From assembly GCA_964034945.1 (NCBI GenBank), contig OZ035963.1, positions 60,423,182-60,487,181 on the forward strand: 64,000 nt of DNA. Direction: 5' to 3'. This DNA comes from Chrysopilus asiliformis. Taxonomy: Eukaryota > Arthropoda > Insecta > Diptera > Rhagionidae. Made by a program: the position numbers and the translations under genes. Every line of letters starts with the position of its first letter. Within the stretch, counting starts at the first letter, position 1. Shown in pieces: positions 1 through 12,539 of this stretch. A model generated the notes under the pieces. That model worked only from the letters and a program-made list of their open reading frames with translations. It made no database searches and was not told the DNA's origin.

Positions 1-83
1 TACTTGTTCTAGGTGAAAATTCGCAAAAATTGCGCCGCAGGCGAAAAAAATTATTTACAGAAACTCTCGGCCCAAGTAGAGTA
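1..83. repeat. Fragment of dispersed 'gcgccgcaggcgaaa' repeat
   Basis: A short tract with the words tgcgccgcaggcgaaa and tttacagaaa, which recur in this window near 4947, 10171, 18010-18550, 26607 (reverse orientation) and 31045 (reverse orientation). It is therefore a piece of a high-copy dispersed repeat. It ends where the TA-flanked element begins at 84. The full element and its class cannot be determined from this fragment. Confidence 0.45.
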
Positions 84-849
84 GGGGAAGTATGCCCAAA
101 ATGACATATAGATGGGTAAAATGACATACTGCAATATCTTGGAATCCGCGAATATATCAGATCTCCTTTTTACCTTAATATGTGCTGTTAGTGGAGTTTA
201 ACAACCTGTGAAAACAATAGCTCAGTTTACTGAGTAGCGTCAGAGTGAAAAGATTTAAAGTCTTTTTCTGCAGAAAAAGTTTTTTTTAAGTGATCTCATT
301 TTTCAATTTTTGGTAAGTTTTCTTTTTTTAAATTGTTTCTGTTTTAGCCAGACCATACATTGCTATGTTGTTTTCGAAATAAACTTGTTTGTTTAAAACA
401 AAACAGTTAGCTTTTAATATTTTTTTATATGAAAGTCTCAATCATAGTATATGCCCAAAATGACATACTGATAATATCTACCAAAAAAAAAAGAAAAGGA
501 AGGTCACTAAAGCTTTTTTTTATGGACGACATCGATAATGAAGCCTTTACTGCTGACAACGATGCGCCAAAGGAGGAAAAAAAAATTTGCGTGTAATTAC
601 TCATGTCATTTCGATATGTCATTTTAGGTATGTCATTTTACCCATACGTATGAACAAAGCGAACTTTCGTAGGTCTCCGAATTTTGACTCATATTTTTTT
701 TATTTGCATTTTCTAAAACTAAATGGTATGGAATATCAATTGATATTGAACCAAAGAATAAATTTGGAAATTATCATATTGTTTCTTCTTCAAATAAAAA
801 AATTATTATCGAAAAAGTAAACAGTATGTCATTTTGGGCATACTTCCCC
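84..849. mobile_element. TA-flanked MITE, Tc1/mariner-pogo type
   Basis: The two ends are perfect 25-bp inverted repeats beginning GGGGAAGTATGCCCAAAATG, and each end is flanked by TA (82-83 and 850-851), the target duplication of Tc1/mariner elements. The motif with 'atgacata' also occurs internally near 450-470 and 605-645, as in elements with subterminal repeats. At about 491-596 a short frame encodes a basic KRK-type stretch followed by an acidic tail and a TAA stop, which may be the last remnant of a transposase C-terminus. No complete transposase is present, so it is non-autonomous. The end structure resembles the element at 18818-20366 (GGGGAGACTGGGG ends, also TA-flanked), which suggests the same superfamily. 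Confidence 0.8.
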
Positions 850-892
850 TATGTTTTGAATTTTTATTAATAGTTTTTTTAGAGTTGAATAT

Positions 893-1300
893 TTTTACCC
901 CCGACAGAACGGAGAGGGTATATTCATTTAGGGAGAGAGTTTGTTTGTTTGTCAGTTTGTTCATTTATCCTTCCCTCGAAACTTTTGATCCCCTCAGCCC
1001 ATTTCAGGCCGGTTTTCGGCATTTGGCTGGATATAACGGGAGCAGGGTTATAAATTCATCGTCGCTCTCTTCCTTTAAACCCCCACTTACATATTTTGAT
1101 CTTCTGAACCGATTTGGATCCTATTTTTGCCTTTCGGGTGGAAATTATGAAGGGAATGTTTCAGTTTACAATAGTTGAGCCAACTTTATACCCCCCCCCC
1201 CCCCCCCCCCCCTCCTCCTGGTATCTTTTGAACCACTGAACCAATTTTGATCCCATGTCCGCTGATCGGTTAAAAGAATGTTTTAGTGTTTATCCTTTCC
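893..1300. repeat. Decayed dispersed repeat with 'ctcctggtatctyttgaacc' module
   Basis: This tract contains a recurring phrase (ggtatcttttgaaccactga at about 1219, and related 'gatccc' phrases) that reappears near 12937-13085 and 29801-29850. It is not protein-coding in any convincing frame, although a 114-residue open frame crosses it. The class of the parent element is unknown. A 22-base C run lies inside it at 1191-1212. Confidence 0.5.
1191..1212. repeat. Poly-C homopolymer (22 bases)
   Basis: Uninterrupted run of C. Comparable C or G runs occur at 7011-7029, 17675-17691 and 22923-22938. Runs of this kind are prone to length errors in assemblies. Confidence 0.9.
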
Positions 1301-1310
1301 TCCAACTTAA

Positions 1311-1818
1311 CTCCCGTCGCACACTTCAACTAAGCTATATGAGCGAGGCTAGCTATAGTTACATAGCCTAGCTGGGTTAGCTCACCTCGTTGCACACTTG
1401 AGCTAAGCTACGCGGCGATATTTTCGGTAAATATATGCATTTTTCCACTTTATCTGCAGCCATTTTTAGATATAAATTATTTAACGCGATTGAAAATATT
1501 CCGCTAAAGAATTCAATTTTCACGTTTTCCTTACACTTTTATGTCCACAAAAGACTACACTTTTGCAAACACCGATTCTACACTGTATAACGCCGAAAAT
1601 ATTTATATGAGAGTGTCAGCGATGCCAGCGAAGTCGTTCGCGTAGTTGAGGTCTGAACTACGCGAGCGAGCTTAGTCTGCGTCGCCCATGACTACGCGAT
1701 GTAGTTTCATAGTTTCGCTGAAGTGTGCGGTCGCCAATGCAAATGCTAAGGATTTTACTTTCAGCGAGAAACTTAGCTCACGTAGTTGAGCTCGCTTAGC
1801 TGAAGTGTGCGACGGGGG
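1311..1818. mobile_element. TAA-flanked MITE, PIF/Harbinger-like
   Basis: The ends are inverted repeats of the form CYCCCGTCGCACACTTCARC, continuing as TAAGC, with two mismatches. They are flanked by TAA at 1308-1310 and 1819-1821. A 3-bp TWA target duplication is the hallmark of PIF/Harbinger elements. The interior is AT-rich with further copies of 'gctaagctacg'/'cgtagttgagctcgc' in both orientations near both ends, so the element can fold on itself. No transposase is present. The superfamily assignment rests on the target duplication only. Confidence 0.7.
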
Positions 1819-1999
1819 TAATACCGCTTCTCCTTAAATTATTTGATTCTATAAACTGATTTTCATCCAATTTTTCCCATTCGGTTACAAAATATAAAAA
1901 ATTTGCTCATTGAAAACGTACTACTATAGAATCAGCATGCAATTAGACCATTTGGCACGCGCCCTATAAATTTTCTTACTCTTATCTTTAAAAAAAAGT

Positions 2000-2305
2000 G
2001 TGAAAAAAACAAAATTAAGAATTTTTAAAAACCCCCTGACTAAAAAAACGCTAAAAAAATTTGAAAACTCCCCGAATACGAAAAATATCATATCATTGGA
2101 GTAAATTAAAAATTGGTGTGCGTCATGACAGCTTTGTTACATTACACAAATCTAGCGACAAGCTTTCTCGACGCACAAAAACTTTAAATTTACTTCAATG
2201 ATTATATTTTTTTTACCCATTTTTAAGGAGTCTTTTTATCCGCGGGTTTTCAAATATTTTTCAAGATTTTTTTTGTAGTCGGGGGTTATTTTAAATTTTA
2301 AATTT
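2000..2305. repeat. Foldback (imperfect inverted repeat)
   Basis: The left half (about 2010-2140) and right half (about 2160-2300) are imperfect reverse complements. Examples are 'aaccccctgactaaaaaaa' against 'tttttgtagtcgggggtta', and 'ggagtaaattaaa' against 'tttaaatttacttcaatga'. This is the structure of a decayed foldback MITE. Clear target duplications were not found. Confidence 0.6.
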
Positions 2306-4000
2306 TGCTTTTTTTAGCACTATATTTAGGAATTCGGAACCAAAGTTTAGTTTCCGGGACACATGATTTGGACTTTCCTCCGATAAATCCGGGAGTTTTG
2401 ATAGTTTCCGTACAGCAAAATACTATTCGAAGAATTCTTGCAACAAAAAATATCTTTGGTAGAAATTCTTATGACTCATTGAGATATAAATATGTTAACC
2501 GATTTGATTTTCACTCATTAATTTTATTGTCAAGTTTTTGCATGTAATACCAATTAGTAAAGTAAAAAGAAATGATCAAGAACTACTGATTTATAGCGCG
2601 TCTACTGTGCGTTTTATTTAAAGCCCATTAATCATAACATTATATCCATGAAGGGTGGCAATTAAATGTATCCATGCTGTAAATAAAACTTGCCATCTTT
2701 CAATGTTCCATTGACCCGACCCTTTCCATGTTCTTCTCAACGATGTAACAAAAACTCGATGTGTGCCTGCGAGGAAACAAAAAAACAATTCCACGCAAAA
2801 AAATGCATTTGTGGGAAACACACAATAATTGAGGATGTTGCATCCAATTAAAGTATCGTACGTAAATATATCGCCTCAATTAGGCGTTAAATTGAGCGAA
2901 AGTGAGAAAATATGTAGCGATTAAATTCACTGCACTTTGGAAATTTAAAAAAAAAATAACATAAAAATCGTTTTTTTTTGTGAGGAAATTCGTTTTGCCT
3001 ACTTTAAACGTTTTCAACAAAATATTGTAGTTAAAGTAATTGCCTGAATGTTGTCCATAAAATGTCCCAGCATTAGAATTTTAAAACATTTATACTGAAT
3101 CTACTAATGGAATGGTCGATATGGTACCAACAAAATATCCCTTTTCCCATTAAACTAATAGATACTTTTTCATTTATACACTATGGGTTTTATTGCCAGT
3201 ACGTGTTATATGTGTGAATACTTTGCAAAATATTCTAATGATTAAATTTACGGATTGCCCTAAAAGCCGAAACATAATTTTAGTTAGCACGTAGTTGTCA
3301 AGATTTATGGATGAATGTTTTACAAAACATAGAAACGATGGTTTATCTAATAGCAATAATAACAGATAAAATTCAAAATGTTTAACTTTCCCCCTATTAA
3401 AATTTTTTGAATAAAACATGACAAAATAGATAAAAGCAAAAAAAAATAATAAAATAAGGATCTAGCCTTTAGGATCCTTTCATTCAATTTCCTGAAAACA
3501 TAGTTTATATTATTTTATTATGCTTTACTTTCTAAATCACATTTAAACAAATTTATGGCCAGTTTGCTACTAAAATTTTGCGGCCATTTAATTCGTATGT
3601 AATTTACTCATTGTTTTTAAATGTGCGCGCTTTTCGAAATAATATTCTAGAAATGAAAGGGTATTAAACCTTATGTCAGCCAAACCATTATGCTGGATGC
3701 CAAAAATCGTTTTACTCCTCTAAAAAAATTTCGATATTATGGTGGCCATTAGTTGTTGGTTTGTGTTGCATTTAAATGAAGTTTTCGGACTTTGTTATTG
3801 CCAAAAATTATCAAATTAAAGTAAATTGACTAAAATTCTCCGGCAAAATTGCAAAGAGGCAATTGTAAGTCCGTTTGAAGTGTGTCAAGGGTTATCTTTT
3901 TTTTTAATTTTTATAAAACAGATTAGAGAAAACATAAGAAAAGCTATAATTGCCAAGCACCAATCGTTAAATACCCTCAGGACAGTAAAAATCAAAAAAA
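2306..4000. other. AT-rich sequence without recognised features
   Basis: No exon with splice borders, RNA gene or clear repeat was recognised. The open frames of 60-81 residues in this stretch have no recognisable domain and low-complexity AT-driven codons. Confidence 0.5.
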
Positions 4001-4009
4001 TCCACTTGT

Positions 4010-4490
4010 CTGAAAGAGGAGGGAGGAATGGTTCGCTTGGATTTTGATGTATGGAACGGTTATCTAAACACATTTTGTCTTAATATTTTTTTCTATACGC
4101 TGCACCGTTTTCGAGAAATAGGGAAAAAGTATTCTATTTCTAGGAGTGAGGGGGGAAGGAGAGATTCAACTGTATTTTTATGTATGAAAAAGTTATATAA
4201 AATCATATTCTACACATTCTGCCTTTTAAATTTTTCAATGCGCCGTTTTCGAGAAAATTACAAAAGACTTCCAAAAAACTGAGGGGCGAAGGAATGGTCC
4301 GATTTTACCGTTCAAGAACTGAGAAACGCAAGTGGCAAAATTTCAGATCTTTAGCTCAATCCATTGGAAAATTGGGGTGTTCACGGATAGACAGACGGTC
4401 AGACAGAAATCAAAATCTTTTGCCATACCAAACACCCTGGTGTCATTCGATTTTGTGTCCGACGATAGGTTCAATGCGTTACAAACGCAT
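4010..4490. repeat. Dispersed repeat ending in a 'gacagacggtcagacag' tract
   Basis: Contains internally repeated phrases ('gaggggcgaaggaatggt' and 'gaggagggaggaatggttcg'; 'ccgttttcgagaaa' near 4106 and 4243). It ends in a short tract, cacggatagacagacggtcagaca, of the kind often found at the edges of dispersed insect repeats. It abuts the Helitron-like segment that follows. Its element class is unknown. Confidence 0.45.
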
Positions 4491-4496
4491 TTTTTT

Positions 4497-4924
4497 TTAT
4501 GGTCTATGTGGGAGCTAAACTTCAGGCCAATCGGTTCGGTAGTTTCCCGGCGAAAGTGTAACATAGAGGGAAAACTAAGTTTCGAGATTGCTTTACACCC
4601 TCCCCTTACTTCCTCCCCTTACCTCTCGGGCTACTTTTCAATGGGTCTATGTTGGTGCTGGACCCCCACGAACATCTATACCAAATTTCAGGCCAATCGG
4701 TTCAGTAGTTTGCCCGCGAAAGAGTAACATAGCGCAAAAAACTAAGTTTCGAAATCACTTTACCCCCCCCCCTCCCCCCCCCTTACTGCACCCCTCACGC
4801 TACTTTTCCGTATGCTTATGTTGGAACCAGAACTACCACAGACACCCATGCCAAATTTCAGCCGTTTTTGCGTGAAAGAGGAACAGACAGACAGACACTA
4901 ACTCATTTTTATATATTAGTATGA
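4497..4924 (-). mobile_element. Helitron-like element, 5' end at 4924
   Basis: Read on the - strand it starts TCATACTAATATATAAAAAT, then 'gagttagtgtctgtctgtctgttcctctttcacg', followed by internal units of about 170-180 bp with 'ccgattggcctgaaatttgg' and 'gtaacatag'. The same start and internal units are seen at 19316-19690 (+) and 17314-17993 (-). A TC start with a CTAG end in those copies is the Helitron signature. The 3' end of this copy was not found, so the left boundary is arbitrary. No Rep/helicase coding sequence is present. Confidence 0.6.
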
Positions 4925-7010
4925 TTGTAAAATCTTGTAAGAAAAATGCGCCACAGGCGAAACCTATTTAGGGAAAATATTGTATTCATGACGAAGACCG
5001 TCTCGAGAAACCTCCCATACAATTTTTTCTTGTTGGAAAAATACAGGTTTTCAAGATATTTGAAAAAAAAATTTTTTTTACATATTTTTTCCGAAACTAA
5101 ATATCGCAGAGAAAAAAAAGGGAGGGGGGGGGGGTAATTGTGTCCGGGGTTTTTAATTGTGCCCGAGGAATTTCAAGCCAATTAAGAAATATACTTCGTA
5201 ACATCAAAACGTGGAGAGACACAAACACGGAGTATGAGGCTGTCATTTTAAGAGTATATTTGAACTCAAAACGTAAAAAAATTCGCCCGCGGCGCATTTC
5301 TTCGGGAGATTCTAACTGCGACGTGTGTTTTCATTCAATCGTTTATCTGCGGTGCATTTGTTTGTTTATTTTTGGTTTGCAAAATATATTTTACCTTAAA
5401 AAGTTGTTTCATTGTCAACTCAAACAGAGGAAAAAGGGTTAGCATCTAATGTCTTTCTCTCTTGAGTTTATTATTATAAGATAAATGATGTTAGCGGTTG
5501 ACCTTAAGTATTTTTTTTTTGTATTTTATACGTGACCGGGGGTTTGATCGTAATGTCCGGGGTTTTTCGGCCATCAGTTCTAGTTTTCTAAAATTTGCTA
5601 TACCAAACCTTGATGAGGTGGCGTCAGAAAAGCCTAAAATTTGCGTAACTTATTTTATGGTTAGCTTCTTAAACAAGATTAGGATAAAAATTTATCTAAA
5701 AGCCAACATAAAATTAATTTTAAGTAAATGATGGATATTAAAAATATCGGGTTCTTCAGTAAATAAGATTTTCCATATACCAACAACTATTTAATACATC
5801 CTTCCTCAATAAGTATAATAAACTGACTTATTTAAACACTCCTTGGTTAGCCGACAATTTGCTAAATAAGCCTTCCGCCATCGGAATATTTCATTTTATT
5901 TCGTATATGATCAGGTTTATATAAATTGAACAATTCAGTTGGAACTATTAATTCGATGTAATAAATCTACTTCAAACTACTTAAGTAATAAATCGCTTAA
6001 TTTTGTTAACAGATGCCCCATCAATCAGGCGAGCGCTTAAATACGAATAAGCAGATAACACATATGGTGATTCGCAAAACTACTATAAATTAATAGAAAT
6101 ATATAAGAAAATTATTACAAACTTATATTCGTACCACACATATTTATTAGGATAGTGGCATGTAGTCGTTATTATGGAAGTATGTCTTGTAATTTGTTCC
6201 CACTATAACGTCAAGTGGTTACATTCGGTAATATTCAGAGTTCCGAAAAGGATTGTAATCCTATCAGTTACGACATAATTGATTGCGGTTAATACTGATC
6301 CTTCATTATTGCAAAAATTGTTGCCCATACTATAAGCTTTAATTTTCGTTTCGTTCAACCTTTATTAAGAATCTAACTGTGGCTCATGGTTAGTTTAGTT
6401 TATCTTTTAGTGGCAAAATATTTCCTGAACGCCTATAAGGAGTCGTTTTGTAATTTTGTGTGTAAACAAGCATCTTTCTAATGTAACTATCTTGAGGATT
6501 CGATATAAGGTGAAACGTAACCTAAACCGAGATTGAACGATAAGTTGTTGTCTTTGACCCAAACTCAAATCTCACACTAACTTATTACTCGAAAACATGT
6601 GTCCTAGTTAAGTGCCAATTTATTATCATTGCTATTGGGCTCGAGTATTGATAAGGACGCACTACTACAATGCCCGTCCTTCGTATTTATTTTTGTTAGT
6701 TGGATTGGGTAGAGCAGGGGTAGAGCATACCCCCCTCATAAGAAAGGGTTGAATGCTATATTCTCAATCCAATGTTCAGGGACGCAAAGCGATACTAGAA
6801 GTATTTCAAATCGAATTCCTTATAGAATACACGGACATAAATTCTTAGATCCTTTACACTCAGAAAACAAATAGTCCGAAAAGTCATAATTTTTATACCG
6901 ACAGAGTTAGGCGATTTTTTCATAAAAAATGTTTTTTTTCGATTGGAACAGAAACATAACAGAGAGAGAAAGAAATACAACAGAAATGATCAGAACTGAG
7001 GGGGTGGTGA
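4925..7010. other. AT-rich sequence without recognised genes
   Basis: Holds a fragment of the 'gcgccacaggcgaaa' repeat (about 4947) and two similar 'gtccggggttttt' phrases (5141 and 5551) about 400 bp apart, which may be ends of a decayed element. No exon or RNA gene was recognised. Confidence 0.45.
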
Positions 7011-7029
7011 GGGGGGGGGGGGGGGGGGG
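7011..7029. repeat. Poly-G homopolymer (19 bases)
   Basis: Uninterrupted run of G preceded by 'gggggtggtga'. It is a plausible G-quadruplex former and a likely site of sequencing length error. Confidence 0.85.
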
Positions 7030-7229
7030 CAGTTCAAAAAGGAAAATAAATTAGTGTGTGACCTATTTTATAGACAACTTCAAAAACTTGAGTTATATTC
7101 ACTAGCTTTTGGCTGACTATGTCGAACTTTTGGATATACGAATTATATTGCAATAACCAAAACTTTTAAAACATGTGTCTGCATGTAATCTTTATTTGTA
7201 TTACGGATTCCTATGAAATATAAGACACA

Positions 7230-7925
7230 GTTCTATACAGTATGTATTGAAAATCTGTCACAGATTACAGTGAAACCCATTCAAGTCGCATTCTGGATAA
7301 GACAGAGACTTTCCTAATTTGAACATTTTTTTAAAAAGATTTAGAAAACTGCTCTCTAAAACCTCGTCTCTATTAATTGTGTTTTTTTCATGCCCTGCCA
7401 TTGAAATGTCCCTTGGAGACAGTAGCTGCGTTTTTATACAGAAGTCATATATCGAAATAAAATCTGGGTCTGTCAAACTGAATTTTAGACAAGCATCCAA
7501 AAACCCAGCAGTTGTGGCCTAGGAATTCCCTCAATTTTCACGCGACAACACAAGAATTTGACATCAATTTACAAGACGTTGCCAAATTAAATTAAATAAA
7601 AAAATCGAATAAATTTCTATTCGTTTTCGCATGTGATTTTATGTTTTGATTGATTAAAAAGAAAGAATTGAGTCGAAACGTTAATTAGTGCTTGTTTTGT
7701 ATACAATTGAGTTGTGAAAAAGCGATATTGCGAAAATATATGGGATCGGTTTTAACCCACGAAATAAAGATTTGCTAATCCTGGGCGGGTTACGAGCACA
7801 GTTAGTATTTATGAGAATTTTTCTGATGCTTTGGGTTAAAATGCTTAGAAAAAATATGTCCGCAAAGGTAATTTCAATGGCATATCATGAAAAAATTGCA
7901 ATTTATGTCTAATAGAGACCTAAAA
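7230..7925. repeat. Decayed copies of 'ccattgaaat...atttatgtctaa' repeat family
   Basis: Phrases such as 'atgccctgccattgaaatgtc' (7390), 'tcaatggcatatcatgaaaaaattgcaatttatgtctaatagagacc' (7873-7919) recur near 27519, 27616 and, as a pair of inverted ends, at 32337-32507. They are therefore ends or fragments of one MITE family. Individual element limits are not clear here. Confidence 0.45.
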
Positions 7926-9840
7926 AAAAGGTGGAAAGTTTTTCACTGTATATGGTTATAAAGATTTCACTGTATATGGTCCGGGCCACCATAATATTTA
8001 GGAACGGAGCTTATATTTTTTACGAGATGAAGCAATATTTATAGAAACATACGTTACAATGTTGATTTTTTTTAATCTATATGGGAGTGGTCAAAATATT
8101 CATGTTTTAGGAACCGCAACCATATTTATGGTAGCCAAGGCCACAATTTCCTAAGTTTTAGTTTAAAGGAGTCCGACCTACGAAAATTTCTCACAGTTTA
8201 CGTGAAAATCCTTGGATCGACGACTCACTCACCCACACCCACCTATCCAAATGGAGTCATAAGTAATAAAGCTAAATGGGGAGGACAGCAGACTTAAATC
8301 CACCATTCGGAAAACTCTTGGGCTATAGATTTGATCTGGGTCAAGAGAAAATTCTCCAACGTATCAAAAAAAAAACACACATTGGAAGGATGAACTATAC
8401 ACGAACTATAGGAAAAGCTTATGGATCGGGTGTGGTAAATCTATGGCTATGAGCCTTGTATAAAAGGAAAATCACTTGTTTGTGCTTCGTACATATGTTC
8501 AAATTGTCTGGGATCCCATGAGAAGCCAGCATTTAGTTGGATAGAGACATTTCAAGTATTCTTCCAGTCACCACCATATATAACTATAAAGTCGATAGAT
8601 GGTATACTTAAATATACATTGAGCATCAGATATTTTATTATATTGAGTCATACATTGGAAAAGCATAGGTCGTTGCATATACGAGCATTTCGATAGACTT
8701 CTATGATTTCATATCAACATACATTTGTACAAAAAATAAAATAAAATTTAACCGAATGTGCTCTTAACAGAATTTATCATTTATAACAACATGACTCTGC
8801 CTACCAGTCATGATATTATGGCTCCCTACTAATTGTATTAGTCAAGTTTACACACGTATACAAATCTATAGATATATGTATGTGTCCTTTATGCTGTGAA
8901 TATAGGCATTAAAAATAAATTAAGAACTATTTTATCTTCAATCTTTCGAAGCAAGTCTGGCTGCAACCTAGAACTAAAGTGCCAAGAAAAACACAGTATT
9001 CGTTGTTTCTTGTGCTCTCAACCCCACCTTCCTTTCCTTGAAATTTCTATTTACAATCCGGGGGAAAAAACACATAAAAAAGTAAAAACAAAACGTATGA
9101 AACTGAAAATTAAGAGGGGTGAAATATCATGTTGAAAAGCAGGTCAATCAAATTTTCAAATCGTTTCAAGTTTCGAATCGTGTTGGCAAATTTAATTTGA
9201 AAACTTTTCAAGACGAATGAAAACATTTTTAATGAAAAACAGTAATTAAATTCAATCAAAATACGAGTTTTTGATACTTGAAAAAAGTCTTAAGGAACAA
9301 ACACCGAAGCTCTTTGAAATGCAATCAAAGTCTGGATTTTTTTTCTCATTTGAAGAATACAAAAAAAAATCCCCCATTTTTGGAATTGATGCCAAACGAA
9401 AAGTAAAAGTTTGCAACAATCGTTTATAAATTAAAAACTTTTTATTAAAAACCAGAGAAGAAAAATTCTTTGGAAATTTTTGACTCACAAAAAGCGTGGA
9501 TAAAGAATGATATTCGTGCTTTTTGTTAAAAAATTATTTTTATTTTACCTGTTTTATTAGGTAAGTGCAAAAGTTCGTACCCGTTTAAAAATATTCCTTG
9601 CCAAAACCAATCAAGACAGAAGCATCATCCTAAGATAACACCCACTACAGCAAATAGCCATTTTTCACATTTTTGTTGTATGGAATGTAACACTAAATAA
9701 TATACAATTTTAGTGGTTGATACGGGCCATACATCAAAAATACTAATAGAGATAACTTTGACCAGATTGATCTAGGCTTTTGTCTTTAGACCTCCTACAC
9801 ACGCAGAGAAGAAAGTGGAGAATTTAATTATTTTATTGTG
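7926..9840. other. AT-rich sequence without recognised features
   Basis: Contains a short local duplication ('ttcactgtatatggt' at about 7938 and 7967). No coding exon, RNA gene or bounded transposon was recognised. Confidence 0.45.
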
Positions 9841-9844
9841 AAAA

Positions 9845-10012
9845 GTAGGAAATACAACTAAAATAGTTCATTTTTATTACAAAAAATAATCAATTCTATC
9901 ATAAAATAGTAATGTTTACTACTAAATGGTTGATTTGTTATAAAAATAGTCAATTTTGATTATTTTTGTAATTTAAATTAACTATTTTAGTTTTATTTCC
10001 GATTCCTCAATA
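9845..10012. repeat. Foldback MITE-like inverted repeat
   Basis: The left end 'aggaaatacaactaaaatag' is matched by the reverse complement of 'ctattttagttttatttccga' on the right. Between them are several 'aaatagtcaattttgatta' type segments. This resembles a small decayed foldback. The target duplication is not clear. Confidence 0.55.
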
Positions 10013-10646
10013 TTAATAATTTAGATTTACTTTAGTTTTCTCTACGTAGGTACATATTTTTTTATTTTTTGTAGAATCGTAAAATATATATTGTACAAAA
10101 CAAAAAAATAATACTGTGGGCAAAAAATTTTGAAAAAAATGCGATTTTAACTCAAATTTTATTTAAAAAAATGCGCCACAAACGAAATATTTTGTGATCA
10201 AATTAAAAATTGAAAAAAAAAAAACAAAGTGTAGCTCCATGTTTTGTCCATTTTTTTACTTTCCAAAAACAAAGTGACGGCTTCGAGTAGGACCGTACCA
10301 AAAGGTTAACAAAGCGCAACCAGAGATTAGTTAAATAAAGATAAGAATCCTAGAACAAATGTTGGGTCCCAAAAAAATCCGACAGCGGAAATGGAATCTC
10401 TAGTATGCCTTGCAAAACGATTATTTTACTTTATGTTTTGACTCGTAGCTGTCAAAAAGTCAATAAAAATATTTAAATTCCATGCGTTATTTGATTGAGA
10501 TTCATAACTCTACAGTATTTTCCATACATTTTACAAGTTTTATGAAAAATTGTTTTGTTTCTTATCTTTAGTTATCAAATCTTTGGCGCAACCTTCAAGC
10601 GGCGCCAAAATCACCATTAAGCCGGGTGTAAATTTTGTTAAATTGA

Positions 10647-10717
10647 GTTTTTAGTTTCCAGAAATGTTTAACTCAATTTTGTGTCCATTGAGTTAAACTT
10701 TTCTGGAAACTAAAAAC
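10647..10717. repeat. Near-perfect 31-bp hairpin
   Basis: The arms 10647-10677 and 10687-10717 are reverse complements with one mismatch (left arm starts GTTTTTAGTTTCCAGAAA). The loop is 9 bases. It may be the fused ends of a MITE or a structured RNA element. There is no coding context. Confidence 0.75.
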
Positions 10718-10889
10718 CTTTCAGCTTCGTGGTATTTTGACATCTATAAAATATCGCCTGCGGCACATATTTCTGAAAAATTGCTGGTTGTAGAACACTT
10801 TTCTTACAAAACTTTTCTCCTGATTTGTCTGTGACGCAATTTTGTTTGCAGTAGTCTTAAACATAAATTGAAACGTCCTTTCGAAACTT

Positions 10890-10995
10890 CCCCCCTCCCT
10901 CTTCCTTCCGCTTTTTTGTAATTCTTTGTATGGAGTTTAGTACCGCCATCACACTACCGAAGCGCCCGCCTTTCTCAAAGTGTGACGCATTTTAT
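10890..10995. repeat. Fragment of 'gtgtgacgyatttt' MITE family
   Basis: Shares 'tatggagtttagtaccg...atcacacta' and 'aaagtgtgacgcattttatgggcactccct' with the more complete copy at 22801-22987. Related fragments are at 12540-12690 and 18595-18700. Confidence 0.5.
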
Positions 10996-11341
10996 GGGCA
11001 CTCCCTTAAATATTCTGTGAAAAATATTTACAATTTTAAAACCTGAAATATAAAAGCAAAAACAATTAGGTTAGGTACAATTGATATTTTTCAAAGTTGT
11101 CTTTGAAGCTCTTTTATTTTTCATAAAGTATTGTCAACATTATAAATTTGTTTTAATTTAATTGACCAAATAGGATAAATAAATATTTTTTCTGAGAAAT
11201 TTTTTCGAAAACAAATTTGTTTCCACGGTAAAACGTTCAATTTATTTTGTACACAATTCCAGATGCTAACAATTACCTGACTTTTTTTTGGTATACCCGA
11301 TTTGGTAAGCATTTCAATGAATTTCATTAGAAATGTTTGAC

Positions 11342-11459
11342 GAAAAGTTGCGACATGATTCACTTGAAAAATTGAGCCAATATTGTTGTTGAGTGTTTTT
11401 TTTTCTCTTGAATAAAAAAGATTACCTCAATTTTTCATGTAAATCATGTCGCAATTTTT
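11342..11459. repeat. Foldback with 37-bp arms
   Basis: The left arm (about 11342-11381, 'aaaagttgcgacatgatt') and right arm (about 11421-11459, 'aaatcatgtcgcaattttt') are reverse complements with a few mismatches, separated by about 40 bases. It is probably a small decayed MITE. Confidence 0.65.
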
Positions 11460-12399
11460 AATTAGCTTGAAAAATGATCCCGAATAAAAGACTTTTCCAT
11501 CAAATGGCGGGATATAGAATCAATTTCCGTTTTAATATCATGCCTAAAAATAATGATTCATACTTAAATGTTGATGGATTATCATTCAATTTGAAATTAA
11601 TCGCCTAAAAGCCTCGCCTTTTCCTCAAACAGGGAAAAAAATTTATCGATTAACGAAATTTGTATAACATCAGGGAGGGAAAATCTTTCAAAAAAAAAAT
11701 TGACAATCGAAAATCAATTACACGGGAGTAATACTCAATGATGAAATTCGATTATGATTTTTAGAAAATTCCCTTAATTTCCTTTTATCTCTGGAGAGTG
11801 CGGAAAATGCCAGCCAAGTCCAATATCATAATTCCCTGTCATTATCCTTTTCGAAACGCTCGTTCGCTGGATTTTCCGGCTAAAATAAATTTTCATTCGA
11901 ATGTTTGTTTATCCTCCCCATTCCATTAGTCGCCCACCGCTGTTCACAAAAGACAAAACTCAAGATTCAATTGTTGTTGGCGAAATTTCCATCATTTCTT
12001 TTACTGTCGTTCAGAACCTTTAAATGGGAATTTCGGATAGGATATGCCAATCTCTACAATCTCTTTCAATTACATCTGGCCCCTTTAATCTCAGTCATTA
12101 CAAAAAAAGAAAACAAATCAGTGGTTTTTCTTCGTCGTCCATAAGAATCTTAATACTGTTTTGAAAGATATCTAATTTGCCTCTTAAGGGATAAAAAATA
12201 TAATCGGTAATTAAAATAATTCAATTTCTGTAATTTTGTATTATTTCTAATTAACAATAAACTATTTATGAAGAAATATGTTAGTTTTAGTTCGATATTC
12301 TTACCTGATTTTCAACTAATTCTCACCTAAATTTACATTTTTCATAAATTGACGTTGAGCTTAGCCAAAATTTAAAAGAAACCTGGACAGGGTTCATTT
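11460..12399. other. AT-rich sequence without recognised features
   Basis: No exon, RNA gene or repeat with clear limits was recognised. Confidence 0.4.
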
Positions 12400-12441
12400 A
12401 ATTTAGTCTATATAATTTAGTCTATATAATTTAGTCTATAT
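12400..12441. repeat. Tandem repeat, 14 bp x 3
   Basis: Three perfect copies of aatttagtctatat in tandem. Confidence 0.9.
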
Positions 12442-12539
12442 AATAGATATAAAAGATTGTCATAAAAGTTTATTTCTATCTCACTAGCGTTGCAAAGAGG
12501 CGTGCGGAGAAAATTCCGATCTATTTAGAAATTGACAAA

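Noticed and set aside
834..1178. 114-residue open frame
   Set aside because: Begins in the right inverted end of the MITE and continues into a decayed dispersed repeat. No domain.
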